Shown here: piece by piece, positions 15,296 through 24,953 of the stretch
Position numbering within the stretch: the first letter of the stretch is position 1
Layout: each line of letters opens with the position of its first letter
Assembly (NCBI RefSeq): GCF_007096355.1
Contig: NZ_VKDF01000003.1
Location: 248,001 to 312,000 of the forward strand
DNA: 64,000 nt
Direction of reading: 5' to 3'
From: Paracoccus sp. M683
GTDB taxonomy: Bacteria; Pseudomonadota; Alphaproteobacteria; Rhodobacterales; Rhodobacteraceae
Notes under the pieces: model-generated
Told to the model about the DNA's origin: nothing
The model's database searches: none
What the model saw: the letters and a program-made list of their open reading frames with translations, nothing else
Translations under genes and position numbers: made by a program

Positions 15296-18280
15296 TCATC
15301 CTTCGATTGCCAGGGCTTCGTTGATCGACAGCGCATCGTTCACCAGCGCCTCTTGCTCGGCCTTGTGGCGCGATGCGAGGCCGGTAGCGACCGATGCGGC
15401 GGCGTTGCGGCCGACATAGCGCGGCCGGCCATGCTTGGCGCCGATGCGATCCAGAACCCATTCCAGGTTCGGTTCGACAAAGCTCCATGCACCCTGGTTC
15501 TTGGGTTCCTCCTGGCACCAGACGACCTCGGCCTGCTTGAAACGCGACAGCTCATGCTGCATCGCCTGCGCAGGGAAGGGATAGAACTGTTCCAGCCGCA
15601 GCAGATAGATGTCGCGGATACCGGCCTCGTCGCGGGCCTTCAGCAGATCGTAATAGACCTTGCCCGAACAGATGACGACGCGGCGGATATCCTTGTCCTC
15701 GACCAGCTCGGTCAGTGAATTGCCGCGTTCGGCATCGTCCCACAAAACCCGGTGGAAGCTGCTGCCGGTCTGGAAATCCTCGGCGCGGCTGACGGCCATC
15801 GGGTGACGCAGCAGCGATTTCGGCGTCATCAGGACCAAGGGCTTGCGGAAGCCGCGATGGATCTGCCGGCGCAGGATGTGGAAATAGTTGGCCGGCGTGG
15901 TGCAGTTGGCGACGATCCAGTTATCCTCGGCGCACATTTGCAGGAAGCGTTCCAGACGGGCGGACGAATGTTCCGGCCCCTGACCCTCGAAGCCGTGGGG
16001 CAGCAGCATCACCAGACCTGACATGCGCAGCCATTTCTTCTCGCCGGACGAGATGAACTGGTCGAACATGATCTGCGCGCCATTTGCGAAGTCGCCGAAC
16101 TGCGCCTCCCACATGGTCAGGGCATTGGGTTCGGCCAGCGAATAGCCGTATTCAAAGCCCAGCACCGCATATTCAGACAGCATCGAGTCGATGACCTCGT
16201 ATTGCGCCTGATCCTTCTGGATGTGGTTCAGCGGGTAATAGCGTTCCTCGTCTGCCTGATTGATAAAGGCCGAGTGGCGCTGGCTGAAGGTGCCGCGCGT
16301 GCTGTCCTGGCCCGACAGGCGGACGGGGCTGCCCTCGACCAGCAGGCTGCCAAAGGCCAATGCCTCGCCCGTGGCCCAGTCAAAGCCGGTCCCGGTTTCG
16401 AACATCTGCTTCTTGGCCTCGATCAGGCGGCCAACGGTCTTGTGCAGGTCGAACCCTTCGGGTGCGGTGGTCAGGGCATGGCCGATGCGGGTCATCACCT
16501 CGGGCGAGATGCCGGTATTGCCGGCGTGATATTCCGCGCCCTCGCGTTCGAAACCGGACCATTTGCCATCCAGCCAGTCGGCCTTGTTCGGCTTGTAGTT
16601 CTTGCCGATGTCGAATTCCTGGTTCAGATGCGCCTGGAAGGCGGCCTTCATGTCCTCGATCTCGCCCTCGGGGATCAGCCCGTCGGCGACAAGGCGGTCG
16701 GTATAAAGCTGAAGGGTCGTCTTGTGGCCCTTGATCTGCTTGTACATGACCGGGTTGGTGAACATCGGCTCGTCGCCTTCGTTGTGACCGAAGCGGCGAT
16801 AGCAGAAGATGTCGATGACCACGTCCTTGTGGAAACGCTGGCGGAACTCGGTCGCGACCTTGGCGGCGTGGACCACGGCCTCGGGATCGTCGCCATTGAC
16901 GTGGAAGATCGGCGCCTCGACCATCAGGGCGATGTCGGTCGGATAGGGCGAGGTGCGGCTGAAATGTGGCGCCGTGGTGAAACCGATCTGGTTGTTCACG
17001 ATGATGTGGATCGTGCCGCCGGTGCGGTGGCCACGGATGCCCGAGAGTTGCAGACATTCCGCCACGATGCCCTGGCCGGCAAAGGCCGCGTCGCCATGCA
17101 GCAGGATCGGCAGCACGGCCGTGCGGGCCGAGCGGTCGTCATACTGGTCCTGCTTGGCGCGGACCTTGCCCAGCACGACCGGGTTCACGGCCTCAAGGTG
17201 GCTTGGGTTCGCCGTCAGCGACAGGTGGACATTGTTGCCGTCAAATTCGCGATCGGATGATGCGCCCAGATGGTATTTCACGTCGCCCGAGCCGTCCACA
17301 TCCTCGGGCTTGTAGCTGCCGCCCTGGAATTCGTGGAAGATGGCGCGATAGGGTTTCTCCATCACGTTGGCCAGAACCGACAGGCGGCCCCGGTGCGGCA
17401 TGCCGATGACGATTTCCTTCACGCCCAGCTGACCGCCGCGCTTGATGATCTGTTCCATCGCCGGGATCAGCGATTCACCACCATCCAGACCGAAGCGCTT
17501 GGTGCCCATGTATTTGACATGCAGGAACTTCTCGAAGCCCTCGGCCTCGACCAGGCTGTTCAGGATGGCGCGGCGGCCCTCGCGGGTGAACGCGATTTCC
17601 TTGCCATAGCCCTCGATCCGCTCTTTCAGCCAGGCGGCTTCCTCGGGGTCGCTGATATGCATGTATTGCAGCGCAAAGGTGCCGCAATAGGTGCGCCACA
17701 TCAGTTCCGTGATCTGACGGATGGTGGCAACTTCCAGACCCAGCACGTTGTCGATGAAGATCGGCCGGTCCAGATCGCCCGAGTTGAAACCATAGGTTTC
17801 GGGCTTCAATTCGCCATGGTCGGGATACATGCGCATGCCAAGCGGGTCCAGATTGGCATGCAGATGGCCGCGGATCCGATAGGCGCGGATCAGCATCAGC
17901 GCGCGAATGCTGTCAAGCGTGGCCTGGCGCATCTGCGTCTCGGTCAGGGCGACGCCCTTTTCCTCGGCCTTGGCGGCGATTTTCTTCATCGCGGCATCGG
18001 CCTCGGCCTTGGTCGATTGCGGCCATTCGCCGGTCAGCGCCGAGGTGCGCTCATCCGCCGGCGCGGGCGGCCAGTCGGCGCGCTTCCAGCTGGCGCCAGA
18101 GGCCTCGCGCGTGACGTCGGCCTCGGCATCGCCAAGGCCGCGAAAGAACTCGGCCCAGGCCGCGTCGACCGCCTGCGGGTCGCGGGCCCATTGGCCGTAA
18201 AGCTGTTCCACATAGGCCGCGTTATGGCCTTGCAGGAAGGACGAGTCGTGAAAATCGGCGTTCTTGGGTTGGTCGGTCAT
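15296..18280 (-). CDS. sucA: 2-oxoglutarate dehydrogenase E1 component
   Basis: 994 residues, a full-length thiamine-diphosphate E1. The N-terminal [24 protein letters not shown] segment is the E2-binding arm. The catalytic half shows [29 protein letters not shown], the ThDP-binding [12 protein letters not shown] and [11 protein letters not shown]. It decarboxylates 2-oxoglutarate and succinylates E2 in the TCA cycle. It lies directly before sucB with a 4-base gap. Upstream on the same strand are two small lipoproteins and then sucD, so it is probably transcribed from the sucC promoter, though internal promoters are possible. Confidence 0.97.
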   Translation of the reverse strand: MTDQPKNADFHDSSFLQGHNAAYVEQLYGQWARDPQAVDAAWAEFFRGLGDAEADVTREASGASWKRADWPPAPADERTSALTGEWPQSTKAEADAAMKKIAAKAEEKGVALTETQMRQATLDSIRALMLIRAYRIRGHLHANLDPLGMRMYPDHGELKPETYGFNSGDLDRPIFIDNVLGLEVATIRQITELMWRTYCGTFALQYMHISDPEEAAWLKERIEGYGKEIAFTREGRRAILNSLVEAEGFEKFLHVKYMGTKRFGLDGGESLIPAMEQIIKRGGQLGVKEIVIGMPHRGRLSVLANVMEKPYRAIFHEFQGGSYKPEDVDGSGDVKYHLGASSDREFDGNNVHLSLTANPSHLEAVNPVVLGKVRAKQDQYDDRSARTAVLPILLHGDAAFAGQGIVAECLQLSGIRGHRTGGTIHIIVNNQIGFTTAPHFSRTSPYPTDIALMVEAPIFHVNGDDPEAVVHAAKVATEFRQRFHKDVVIDIFCYRRFGHNEGDEPMFTNPVMYKQIKGHKTTLQLYTDRLVADGLIPEGEIEDMKAAFQAHLNQEFDIGKNYKPNKADWLDGKWSGFEREGAEYHAGNTGISPEVMTRIGHALTTAPEGFDLHKTVGRLIEAKKQMFETGTGFDWATGEALAFGSLLVEGSPVRLSGQDSTRGTFSQRHSAFINQADEERYYPLNHIQKDQAQYEVIDSMLSEYAVLGFEYGYSLAEPNALTMWEAQFGDFANGAQIMFDQFISSGEKKWLRMSGLVMLLPHGFEGQGPEHSSARLERFLQMCAEDNWIVANCTTPANYFHILRRQIHRGFRKPLVLMTPKSLLRHPMAVSRAEDFQTGSSFHRVLWDDAERGNSLTELVEDKDIRRVVICSGKVYYDLLKARDEAGIRDIYLLRLEQFYPFPAQAMQHELSRFKQAEVVWCQEEPKNQGAWSFVEPNLEWVLDRIGAKHGRPRYVGRNAAASVATGLASRHKAEQEALVNDALSINEALAIEG

Positions 18281-18329
18281 TGGTTCTCGCGTCCCTGACG
18301 CTGTGGCTTGGGATGGGGCTGTCGGCGCG

Positions 18330-18833
18330 TTAGGCTGCGCCGCATGTGACGATCATGATCTGAACGCCGGGCATGGCGCTGCTTGATCCGGGTGAATTGG
18401 TGCGGCTGCTGGCCAGCGCCCGCCCGGCCTCGTCGCACAGGCGGGCAGGGGCGTTCTCGATATGCGTCTGATCGGTGGCCGAGGGCCGGAACAGCACCGT
18501 ATACTGGCTGTCGGCGCTGCCCGAGATCGAAACCAGCGCCGCCTGATGCAGCCCGGTCCGGCCGTCTATCGGGCCGGTGGGACCACTGCGCGCAGGCACG
18601 GCCGAGGCGACCGGCGAGCCGACTTCCGGCGCAGGCTCGATGTCGCGTGCGGTCAGCCGGTCGCGCGCGCGGTTGGGGACGGCCGATTGCACCGGTGGCT
18701 GGATCTGCGGCTGCGTGCCGGGGCCGGCCCCGAAGGGCTGGGCACAGCCCGCCAGTGTCAGCGTCGTCAGCAAAAGCGCGATGCCCGCGCGCGAAGCGGC
18801 AAGGCTGCGGGGCAGGGTGGTCTGTTGCGTCAT
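18330..18833 (-). CDS. Small lipoprotein, paralog of the adjacent lipoprotein
   Basis: 167 residues from ATG 18833, with AGAGG-like bases 8 bases upstream. The N-terminus is a lipoprotein signal, ALLLTTLTLAGC, so the protein should be lipid-anchored. A Pro/Gln-rich linker precedes a C-terminal region (LHQAALVSISG, YTVLFRPS, APARLCDEAGR, PGVQIMIVTCGAA). The same order of motifs appears in the neighbouring gene at 18916-19287, so the two look like tandem duplicates. No function is known to me. The gene sits between sucD and sucA, in the same direction as both. Confidence 0.75.
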   Translation of the reverse strand: MTQQTTLPRSLAASRAGIALLLTTLTLAGCAQPFGAGPGTQPQIQPPVQSAVPNRARDRLTARDIEPAPEVGSPVASAVPARSGPTGPIDGRTGLHQAALVSISGSADSQYTVLFRPSATDQTHIENAPARLCDEAGRALASSRTNSPGSSSAMPGVQIMIVTCGAA

Positions 18834-18915
18834 GTGGGTGACCTCTTGGCGAAAGGGGGGCTGCACGGCTTTGGGAAAGGCGCGGCGACGGGATCTGGTC
18901 AGGTTCATGCCGGCC

Positions 18916-19287
18916 TCATGCACAATAGATGTCTATGATACGCGCGCCCGGATCGGCCAGCGGGTCGATCCGGGGAAGATGTTCGATGCGGGCGGGACGG
19001 CGGCGTTCCAGCCCGCACAATGCGGCGGCGGCGCCCTGTTCGGCATTCGCCGGCGCGCGGGCAGGGTGATAGATCAGCCGCCAGCCATAGTCGCGCCGGG
19101 CCACGGTCCTGACCGATTCCGGCGGCAGGCTGCTGGCCTGATGCAGATTTGTCATCGCAGGGACGCCGCCGCGAAGGATGTCGTCGGTGGGCGCGCGCCC
19201 GCAGGCCGACAGCGCCAGCAGGCCAATTGCCAAGGCGATCACGGACCGGCGTGGGCAGGGGCGGGTGGGATAAGTCAGAAAATTCAT
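18916..19287 (-). CDS. Small lipoprotein, paralog of the adjacent lipoprotein
   Basis: 123 residues with lipoprotein signal IALAIGLLALSAC. The C-terminal part aligns by eye with the next gene: LHQASSL, YGWRLIYHPA, AAAALCGLERR and PGARIIDIYCA against LHQAALV, YTVLFRPSA, APARLCDEAGR and PGVQIMIVTCGA. Both conserve one internal Cys and a Cys at the extreme C-terminus, a possible disulfide. It lies 168 bases after sucD. Function unknown. Confidence 0.75.
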   Translation of the reverse strand: MNFLTYPTRPCPRRSVIALAIGLLALSACGRAPTDDILRGGVPAMTNLHQASSLPPESVRTVARRDYGWRLIYHPARAPANAEQGAAAALCGLERRRPARIEHLPRIDPLADPGARIIDIYCA

Positions 19288-19454
19288 GGTGCAGCCTTTC
19301 GGAAAGCCGCCACGGACCGGGCAAAGGCACGGATCTGCGCCTTTGAAAATCCGGGCTTTTCGCCGATTTCTGCACCCTGTCCCTGGCTCATGGCTAACCT
19401 GTCAACGCGCGTCACGGCCCCAACGTTCCGGCGGGGCCGCGCCTTGTCAAATCA

Positions 19455-20339
<885 letters not shown>

Positions 20340-20371
20340 GATTTGGTCCGTCCGTCTGAACTGTGATTAGA

Positions 20372-20932
20372 TTATTTGCGCGGCTTGGTGCGGTAGAGCG
20401 AGATATCCGCCAATGCGCTGTAACTCGAGCTACTGCCGTTCAGCAGCAGCGTGTCTGGCCCCTTGGACCAGAAAGTTCTACCCAAGCGCTCGTCAGTTTT
20501 GCGCCAGCCCTGCGCTGTCAACTCACCGGCAATCGCTGCGATCGCCGTGTACCCTTTGTTTCGCATGACGTTGATCGTACATGGGGAACCACCTGCATCA
20601 TAGACGCGCAGCATACCCGCATTCCTGTCGAAAAGCCCCTTGGATGGTTCCATCCGCGTGTAGCCGTCCGGACCTCCGATTTCGTTGGTTACGACATAGC
20701 CTTGACTCAAAAGCGCTTGCAGCCTGGCAGGTCCATGCAACTCGCTGTCAATGCAAGCTCTCGTCGCCACGCGAAGCTGTTCGGTCAGGTCGAAGGGCGC
20801 GCGCTGAGCCTCAGGGACGAGTTCCGGTGCCTTGTCGGTGCCGGCCGGCATCCCCTCATAGGTTGTGGTGCAACCTGCGAGCAACGCCAAAGCTGCCAAT
20901 GTCGCCGCTATAGCTGGTATAGCTGGCTTCAT
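20372..20932 (-). CDS. Lipoprotein of unknown function between sucC and sucD
   Basis: 186 residues. Lipoprotein signal [12 protein letters not shown] is followed by a domain with [32 protein letters not shown] and GWRKTDE. I recognise no family. The ATG overlaps the sucC stop by the 4-base ATGA arrangement, so translation is coupled to sucC. The sequence is somewhat AT-richer than its neighbours, which suggests later insertion into the succinyl-CoA synthetase operon. Lipid-anchored envelope location follows from the Cys at about residue 21. Confidence 0.75.
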   Translation of the reverse strand: MKPAIPAIAATLAALALLAGCTTTYEGMPAGTDKAPELVPEAQRAPFDLTEQLRVATRACIDSELHGPARLQALLSQGYVVTNEIGGPDGYTRMEPSKGLFDRNAGMLRVYDAGGSPCTINVMRNKGYTAIAAIAGELTAQGWRKTDERLGRTFWSKGPDTLLLNGSSSSYSALADISLYRTKPRK

Positions 20933-22122
20933 CCCTTCACCGCCTTCACGATCTTCTCGGCGGCGTCAGACAGGTCATCAGCGGCGATCACGTTCAGACC
21001 GCTTTCGGCGATGATCTTCTTGCCCTGCTCGACATTGGTGCCCTCAAGCCGCACGACCAGCGGGACTTGCAGGCCGACCTCTTTCACCGCGGCGACGATG
21101 CCCTCGGCGATGATGTCGTTGCGCATGATGCCGCCAAAGATGTTGACCAGGATCCCTTTGACGTTCGGGTCCGAGGTGATGATCTTGAACGCCTCGGTGA
21201 CCTTTTCCTTGGTCGCACCGCCGCCCACGTCAAGGAAGTTGGCCGGTTCCGCACCGTAAAGCTTGATGATGTCCATGGTGGCCATCGCAAGGCCCGCACC
21301 GTTCACCATGCAGCCGATTTCGCCATCCAGCGCGATATAGTTCAGGTCGAACTTGCTGGCGGCCAGCTCCTTCGGATCTTCCTCGGTCTCGTCGCGCAGC
21401 GCCATGATGTCGGGCTGGCGATAGAGGGCATTGTTGTCAAAACCCATCTTCGCATCGAGGCATTTCAGATCGCCCTTTTCGGTGACGATCAGCGGGTTGA
21501 TCTCCAGCATCTCCATGTCCTTTTCGATGAACATGCGATACAGCGTCTTGATCAGGGCCACGCATTGCTTGACCTGCGCGCCTTCCAGCCCAAGGGCAAA
21601 GGCCACGCGGCGGCCGTGGAAATCCGACAGGCCCGAGGCCGGATCGACGCTGAAGCTGACGATCTTTTCCGGGGTCTTGGCGGCGACTTCCTCGATATCC
21701 ATGCCGCCCTCGGTCGAGGCGACAAAGCTGACGCGCGAGGTGCCGCGATCGACCAGCAGTGCCAGATACAGTTCGCGCGCGATGTCGCTGCCGTCTTCGA
21801 TATAGATGCGGTTGACCTGCTTGCCGACCGGGCCGGTCTGATGTGTGACCAGGGTGCGGCCCAGCATCTGCCGGGTCAGTTCCTCGGCCTCGCTGACTGA
21901 TTTCGCCAGCCGGACGCCGCCTTTTTCACCGGCTTCCTTTTCCTTGAAATGGCCCTTGCCGCGACCGCCAGCATGGATCTGGGCCTTGACCACCCACAAC
22001 GGGCCGTCCAACTCGCCGGCAGCGGATTTCGCCTGATCGGCGGCGGTCACGACGCGGCCGTCGCTGACCGGCGCACCGAATTGACGCAGCAGCGCCTTGG
22101 CCTGATATTCGTGGATGTTCAT
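20929..22122 (-). CDS. sucC: Succinate-CoA ligase, beta subunit (ADP-forming type)
   Basis: 397 residues, full length. The N-terminal ATP-grasp domain starts [12 protein letters not shown] and has [12 protein letters not shown] and [11 protein letters not shown]. The C-terminal ligase domain carries GGGATKEKV and [15 protein letters not shown]. It binds nucleotide and completes the active site with SucD. It is the first gene of the suc unit. The upstream region to 22408 contains a paired GTGATCAC site 114-142 bases before the start codon, and AAGGGG precedes the ATG. Confidence 0.97.
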   Translation of the reverse strand: MNIHEYQAKALLRQFGAPVSDGRVVTAADQAKSAAGELDGPLWVVKAQIHAGGRGKGHFKEKEAGEKGGVRLAKSVSEAEELTRQMLGRTLVTHQTGPVGKQVNRIYIEDGSDIARELYLALLVDRGTSRVSFVASTEGGMDIEEVAAKTPEKIVSFSVDPASGLSDFHGRRVAFALGLEGAQVKQCVALIKTLYRMFIEKDMEMLEINPLIVTEKGDLKCLDAKMGFDNNALYRQPDIMALRDETEEDPKELAASKFDLNYIALDGEIGCMVNGAGLAMATMDIIKLYGAEPANFLDVGGGATKEKVTEAFKIITSDPNVKGILVNIFGGIMRNDIIAEGIVAAVKEVGLQVPLVVRLEGTNVEQGKKIIAESGLNVIAADDLSDAAEKIVKAVKG

Positions 22123-22235
22123 CGCGGGTCCCCTTGATCGGTTCTGCAGATTTGCGGCGTGTCTGGCACAGGATGAATCGGCGATGAACCGTTATTCAAG
22201 CACATGACAGGATTTTGCGGGGAAAGCCCGGATGC

Positions 22236-22264
22236 GTGATCACATGCCGAAATCATGTGATCAC
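22236..22264. promoter_or_regulatory. Paired GTGATCAC operator upstream of sucC
   Basis: GTGATCACATG (22236-22246) and CATGTGATCAC (22254-22264) form a perfect 11-bp inverted repeat around 7 bases. Viewed as direct boxes it reads GTGATCACATG-N10-GTGATCAC with box centres 21 bp apart. The same pattern, identical in every fixed base, lies upstream of sdhC at 31704-31732. Two helical turns between self-palindromic boxes suggests two dimers bound on one DNA face. The regulator is not identifiable here. Confidence 0.75.
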
Positions 22265-22351
22265 AAACCGCCTGCCGCGCCGCCTCCTCGAACGATTCGA
22301 GAAGTTTCGGCAAAAACTGACCGACCGATCCAATTCCTGCTTTGCGACTAT

Positions 22352-22361
22352 ACCAATTGGT
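22352..22361. promoter_or_regulatory. ACCAATTGGT palindrome before the RTX gene
   Basis: A 10-bp perfect palindrome in the context TATACCAATTGGTCTTAAA, 48 bases before the RTX start. The shape is like GntR-family operators. Single occurrence, so tentative. Confidence 0.35.
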
Positions 22362-22408
22362 CTTAAACAGGGGCGATTTTGACGATCTGTTTAGGGAACG
22401 AGGAACCC

Positions 22409-24886
22409 ATGGCCACTTATATTGGAACCGCTGGCGCGGATACATTGCCTCTCGGTCTGCCCAATGGCAACGACGATGACGACCTGATCCAGGGCCTTGC
22501 CGGTAACGACACGATCACCGGCGGCAATGGCAATGACACGTTGGAAGGCGGCAGCGGCGACGATGTGTTCTTCATCAGAGGTTCGACATTCGGCACCGAT
22601 ATCTTCAACGGTGGCACGGGTTCGGACGTAATCCGGCTGAACGGCCATGTCACGGTTTCGAACCTGCAACTGACGGCGGCCAATGTCATCGACATCGAGC
22701 AGCTGTTTTTCAGCTCCTATAACATCTATGGCACGGGCGGGAACGACACGTTCAACGTCAGCGGGATCGCGTCGTTCGGCAGTGCCTCTTTAATCGGCTT
22801 GTATGATGGCAATGACAGCTATGTCGGTCATATCGGCGCGGATTCCGTCGATGGCGGCACCGGAAACGATACGCTGGACGGCGGTGCCGGAAATGATGAG
22901 CTTACCGGCGGTGGCGGCAACGACCGGCTGATCGGCGGTTCGGGCGATGATAGGTTCTACATCGCGGGCAATGATGTCGGCACGGATTATTTCAATGGCG
23001 GGACCGGTTCGGACGTGATCCGGCTGTACGGCCACGTCACCGCGTCGAACCTGCAACTGACGGCGGCCAATGTCGTCGACGTCGAGCAGCTGTTTTTCAG
23101 CTCCTACAACTTCTATGGAACCGGCGGGAACGACACGTTCAACTTCAGCGGGATCGCGGCGTTCGGCAGCGCCTCTGTCATCGGAATGTATGATGGCGAT
23201 GACAGCTATGTCGGTCATATCGGCGCGGATTCCGTCGATGGCGGCACCGGAAACGATACGCTGGACGGCGGCGCCGGAAATGATGAGCTGACCGGCGGTG
23301 GCGGCGATGACCGGCTGATCGGCGGTTCGGGCGATGATAGATTCTACATCGCGGGCAACGATATCGGCACGGATTATTTCAATGGCGGGACCGGTTCGGA
23401 CGTGATCCGGCTGTATGGCCACGTCACCGCGTCGAACCTGCAACTGACAGCGGCCAATGTCGTCGGCATCGAGCAACTGTTTTTCGGTTCCTATAACATT
23501 TATGGAACCGGCGCGAACGACACGTTCGACTTCAGCGGGATCGCGGCTTTCGGCAGCGCCAGCACGATCCAGATGTTTGATGGCAACGATAATTACCTGG
23601 GTCATGCAGGCACCGATTCAGTCGATGGCGGCACCGGCAATGATCGGTTGAATGGCGGGGCTGGCAACGATGTGCTGACCGGCGGCAACGGCAGCGACCG
23701 GCTGTATGGTAGCACCGGCGATGATACCTTCCTGATCGGCGGCAGAGATTTCGGCCAGGACGCCTTTTTTGGCGGTTTGGGTGCCGACCAGATCCGGCTG
23801 ACCTCGAACGTGGTGGTATCGGTGTTGAACCTTTCCTCGAACCGCGTGGTGGGGACCGAGACGCTGAACATGTCCTATTACAGCATCTCGGGCACTGGCG
23901 GGGCGGACAGTTTCAACCTCGACGGGATCCGCCGGATCGAGAACGCGCGCTGGATCGAGATGCTGGACGGCAATGACCGCTTTACTGGCCATTCCGGCAA
24001 TGATTTCGTCGATGGCGGTGCGGGTAATGACCGGCTGATCGGCGGGGCCGGCAATGACGGGCTGCGTGGCGGCACCGGCAATGACACGGTCGATTATTCG
24101 GCGGCCACCAGCGGTATCCGCGTCAATCTGGGCCTGACCACGCAGCAAGGCATCGGCGGCGGGCAGGGCAGCGATACGTTGCAGGATATCGAGAATGTCG
24201 TCGGCTCGTCCCGTGGCGACCAACTGACCGGCAGCAACGTCGCCAATATCCTGCTGGGCGGCGGTGGCGCCGATCTGCTGAATGGCGGTGGCGGCGGCGA
24301 CCTGTTGCAGGGCGGGCTGGGGTCGGACACGGCCACCTATATCAATGCCACCGGCGGCGTGACTGTGCGGCTGGCTGTCACCGGCGCGCAGAATGTTGGC
24401 GGCGGGCAGGGTTCGGACCGGCTGGTTTCGATCGAGAACCTGACCGGCTCGTCCTATGGCGACCGGCTGGAGGGCAACAACCAGGCCAACACGCTGAGCG
24501 GTCTGGGCGGTGCTGACCGTCTGGTCGGCGGGGGCGGCAATGACCGGCTGAACGGCGGCAATGGCAATGACGTGCTTGACGGCGGCACCGGCAATGACCT
24601 GTTGCGCGGCCAGGGCGGCAGCGACCGGCTGGTGGGCGGCGGCGGGGCCGACAGGTTCGAGTTCGACCTGCGCAGTGGTGTCGACCGGATTATGGACTGG
24701 CAGGATGGTCTGGACACGATCCTGCTGCGTTCGGGCAGCTATCGGGGCGAGCGCTATGACGATTTCAGCGATCTGACGATCACGCAATCGGGCGCCAATG
24801 CGGTTGTCAGCTTTGGCGGCGCGACGATCATCGTCAACAACACTCAGGCCAGCAGCCTGACCGCGGCGGATTTCGACTTTATCTGA
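22409..24886 (+). CDS. RTX calcium-binding repeat protein, probable type I secretion substrate
   Basis: 825 residues from ATG 22409 (GAGGAACCC upstream). The chain is almost wholly glycine-rich nonapeptides of GGxGxDxLx type, which coil into calcium-binding beta rolls outside the cell. Residues 54-440 are three near-identical 129-residue units (FNGGTGSDVIRL, SNLQLTAANV, EQLFF, NDTF), and a fourth, diverged unit follows. Toward the end are two copies of an NVGGGQGSD...IENLTGSS-like segment. The C-terminal 80 residues (RIMDWQDGLDTILL ... TAADFDFI) resemble the secretion-signal region of type I substrates. No enzyme domain and no ABC/MFP/TolC genes are present nearby. A structural or adhesive surface role is a guess. 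Confidence 0.85.
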   Translation: MATYIGTAGADTLPLGLPNGNDDDDLIQGLAGNDTITGGNGNDTLEGGSGDDVFFIRGSTFGTDIFNGGTGSDVIRLNGHVTVSNLQLTAANVIDIEQLFFSSYNIYGTGGNDTFNVSGIASFGSASLIGLYDGNDSYVGHIGADSVDGGTGNDTLDGGAGNDELTGGGGNDRLIGGSGDDRFYIAGNDVGTDYFNGGTGSDVIRLYGHVTASNLQLTAANVVDVEQLFFSSYNFYGTGGNDTFNFSGIAAFGSASVIGMYDGDDSYVGHIGADSVDGGTGNDTLDGGAGNDELTGGGGDDRLIGGSGDDRFYIAGNDIGTDYFNGGTGSDVIRLYGHVTASNLQLTAANVVGIEQLFFGSYNIYGTGANDTFDFSGIAAFGSASTIQMFDGNDNYLGHAGTDSVDGGTGNDRLNGGAGNDVLTGGNGSDRLYGSTGDDTFLIGGRDFGQDAFFGGLGADQIRLTSNVVVSVLNLSSNRVVGTETLNMSYYSISGTGGADSFNLDGIRRIENARWIEMLDGNDRFTGHSGNDFVDGGAGNDRLIGGAGNDGLRGGTGNDTVDYSAATSGIRVNLGLTTQQGIGGGQGSDTLQDIENVVGSSRGDQLTGSNVANILLGGGGADLLNGGGGGDLLQGGLGSDTATYINATGGVTVRLAVTGAQNVGGGQGSDRLVSIENLTGSSYGDRLEGNNQANTLSGLGGADRLVGGGGNDRLNGGNGNDVLDGGTGNDLLRGQGGSDRLVGGGGADRFEFDLRSGVDRIMDWQDGLDTILLRSGSYRGERYDDFSDLTITQSGANAVVSFGGATIIVNNTQASSLTAADFDFI
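22568..23728 (+). repeat. Three 387-bp tandem repeats inside the RTX gene
   Basis: Units start at 22568, 22955 and 23342. They encode 129-residue blocks that differ at few positions, mostly conservative. Such long near-identical coding repeats can expand or contract by recombination. A fourth block from 23729 is recognisable but diverged. Confidence 0.85.
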
Positions 24887-24903
24887 CGCCAATCATGAAA
24901 AGG

Positions 24904-24921
24904 GGGCGGCTTTTGCCGCCC
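24904..24921 (+). terminator. Terminator after the RTX gene
   Basis: GGGCGGC/GCCGCCC with a TTTT loop, 17 bases after the RTX stop, followed by TCGCAATTT. Confidence 0.7.
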
Positions 24922-24953
24922 TCGCAATTTGGGTCCGAACCGCAAGGTGGCGA

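Noticed and set aside
13528..15324. Long plus-strand open frame opposite sucB
   Set aside because: Mirrors the two lipoyl domains and linkers on the other strand; no conserved motifs of its own.
22568..24085. Regular repeats considered as a possible CRISPR array
   Set aside because: The repeats are 387 bp, coding and in frame with RTX nonapeptides; there are no short palindromic repeats with unique spacers.
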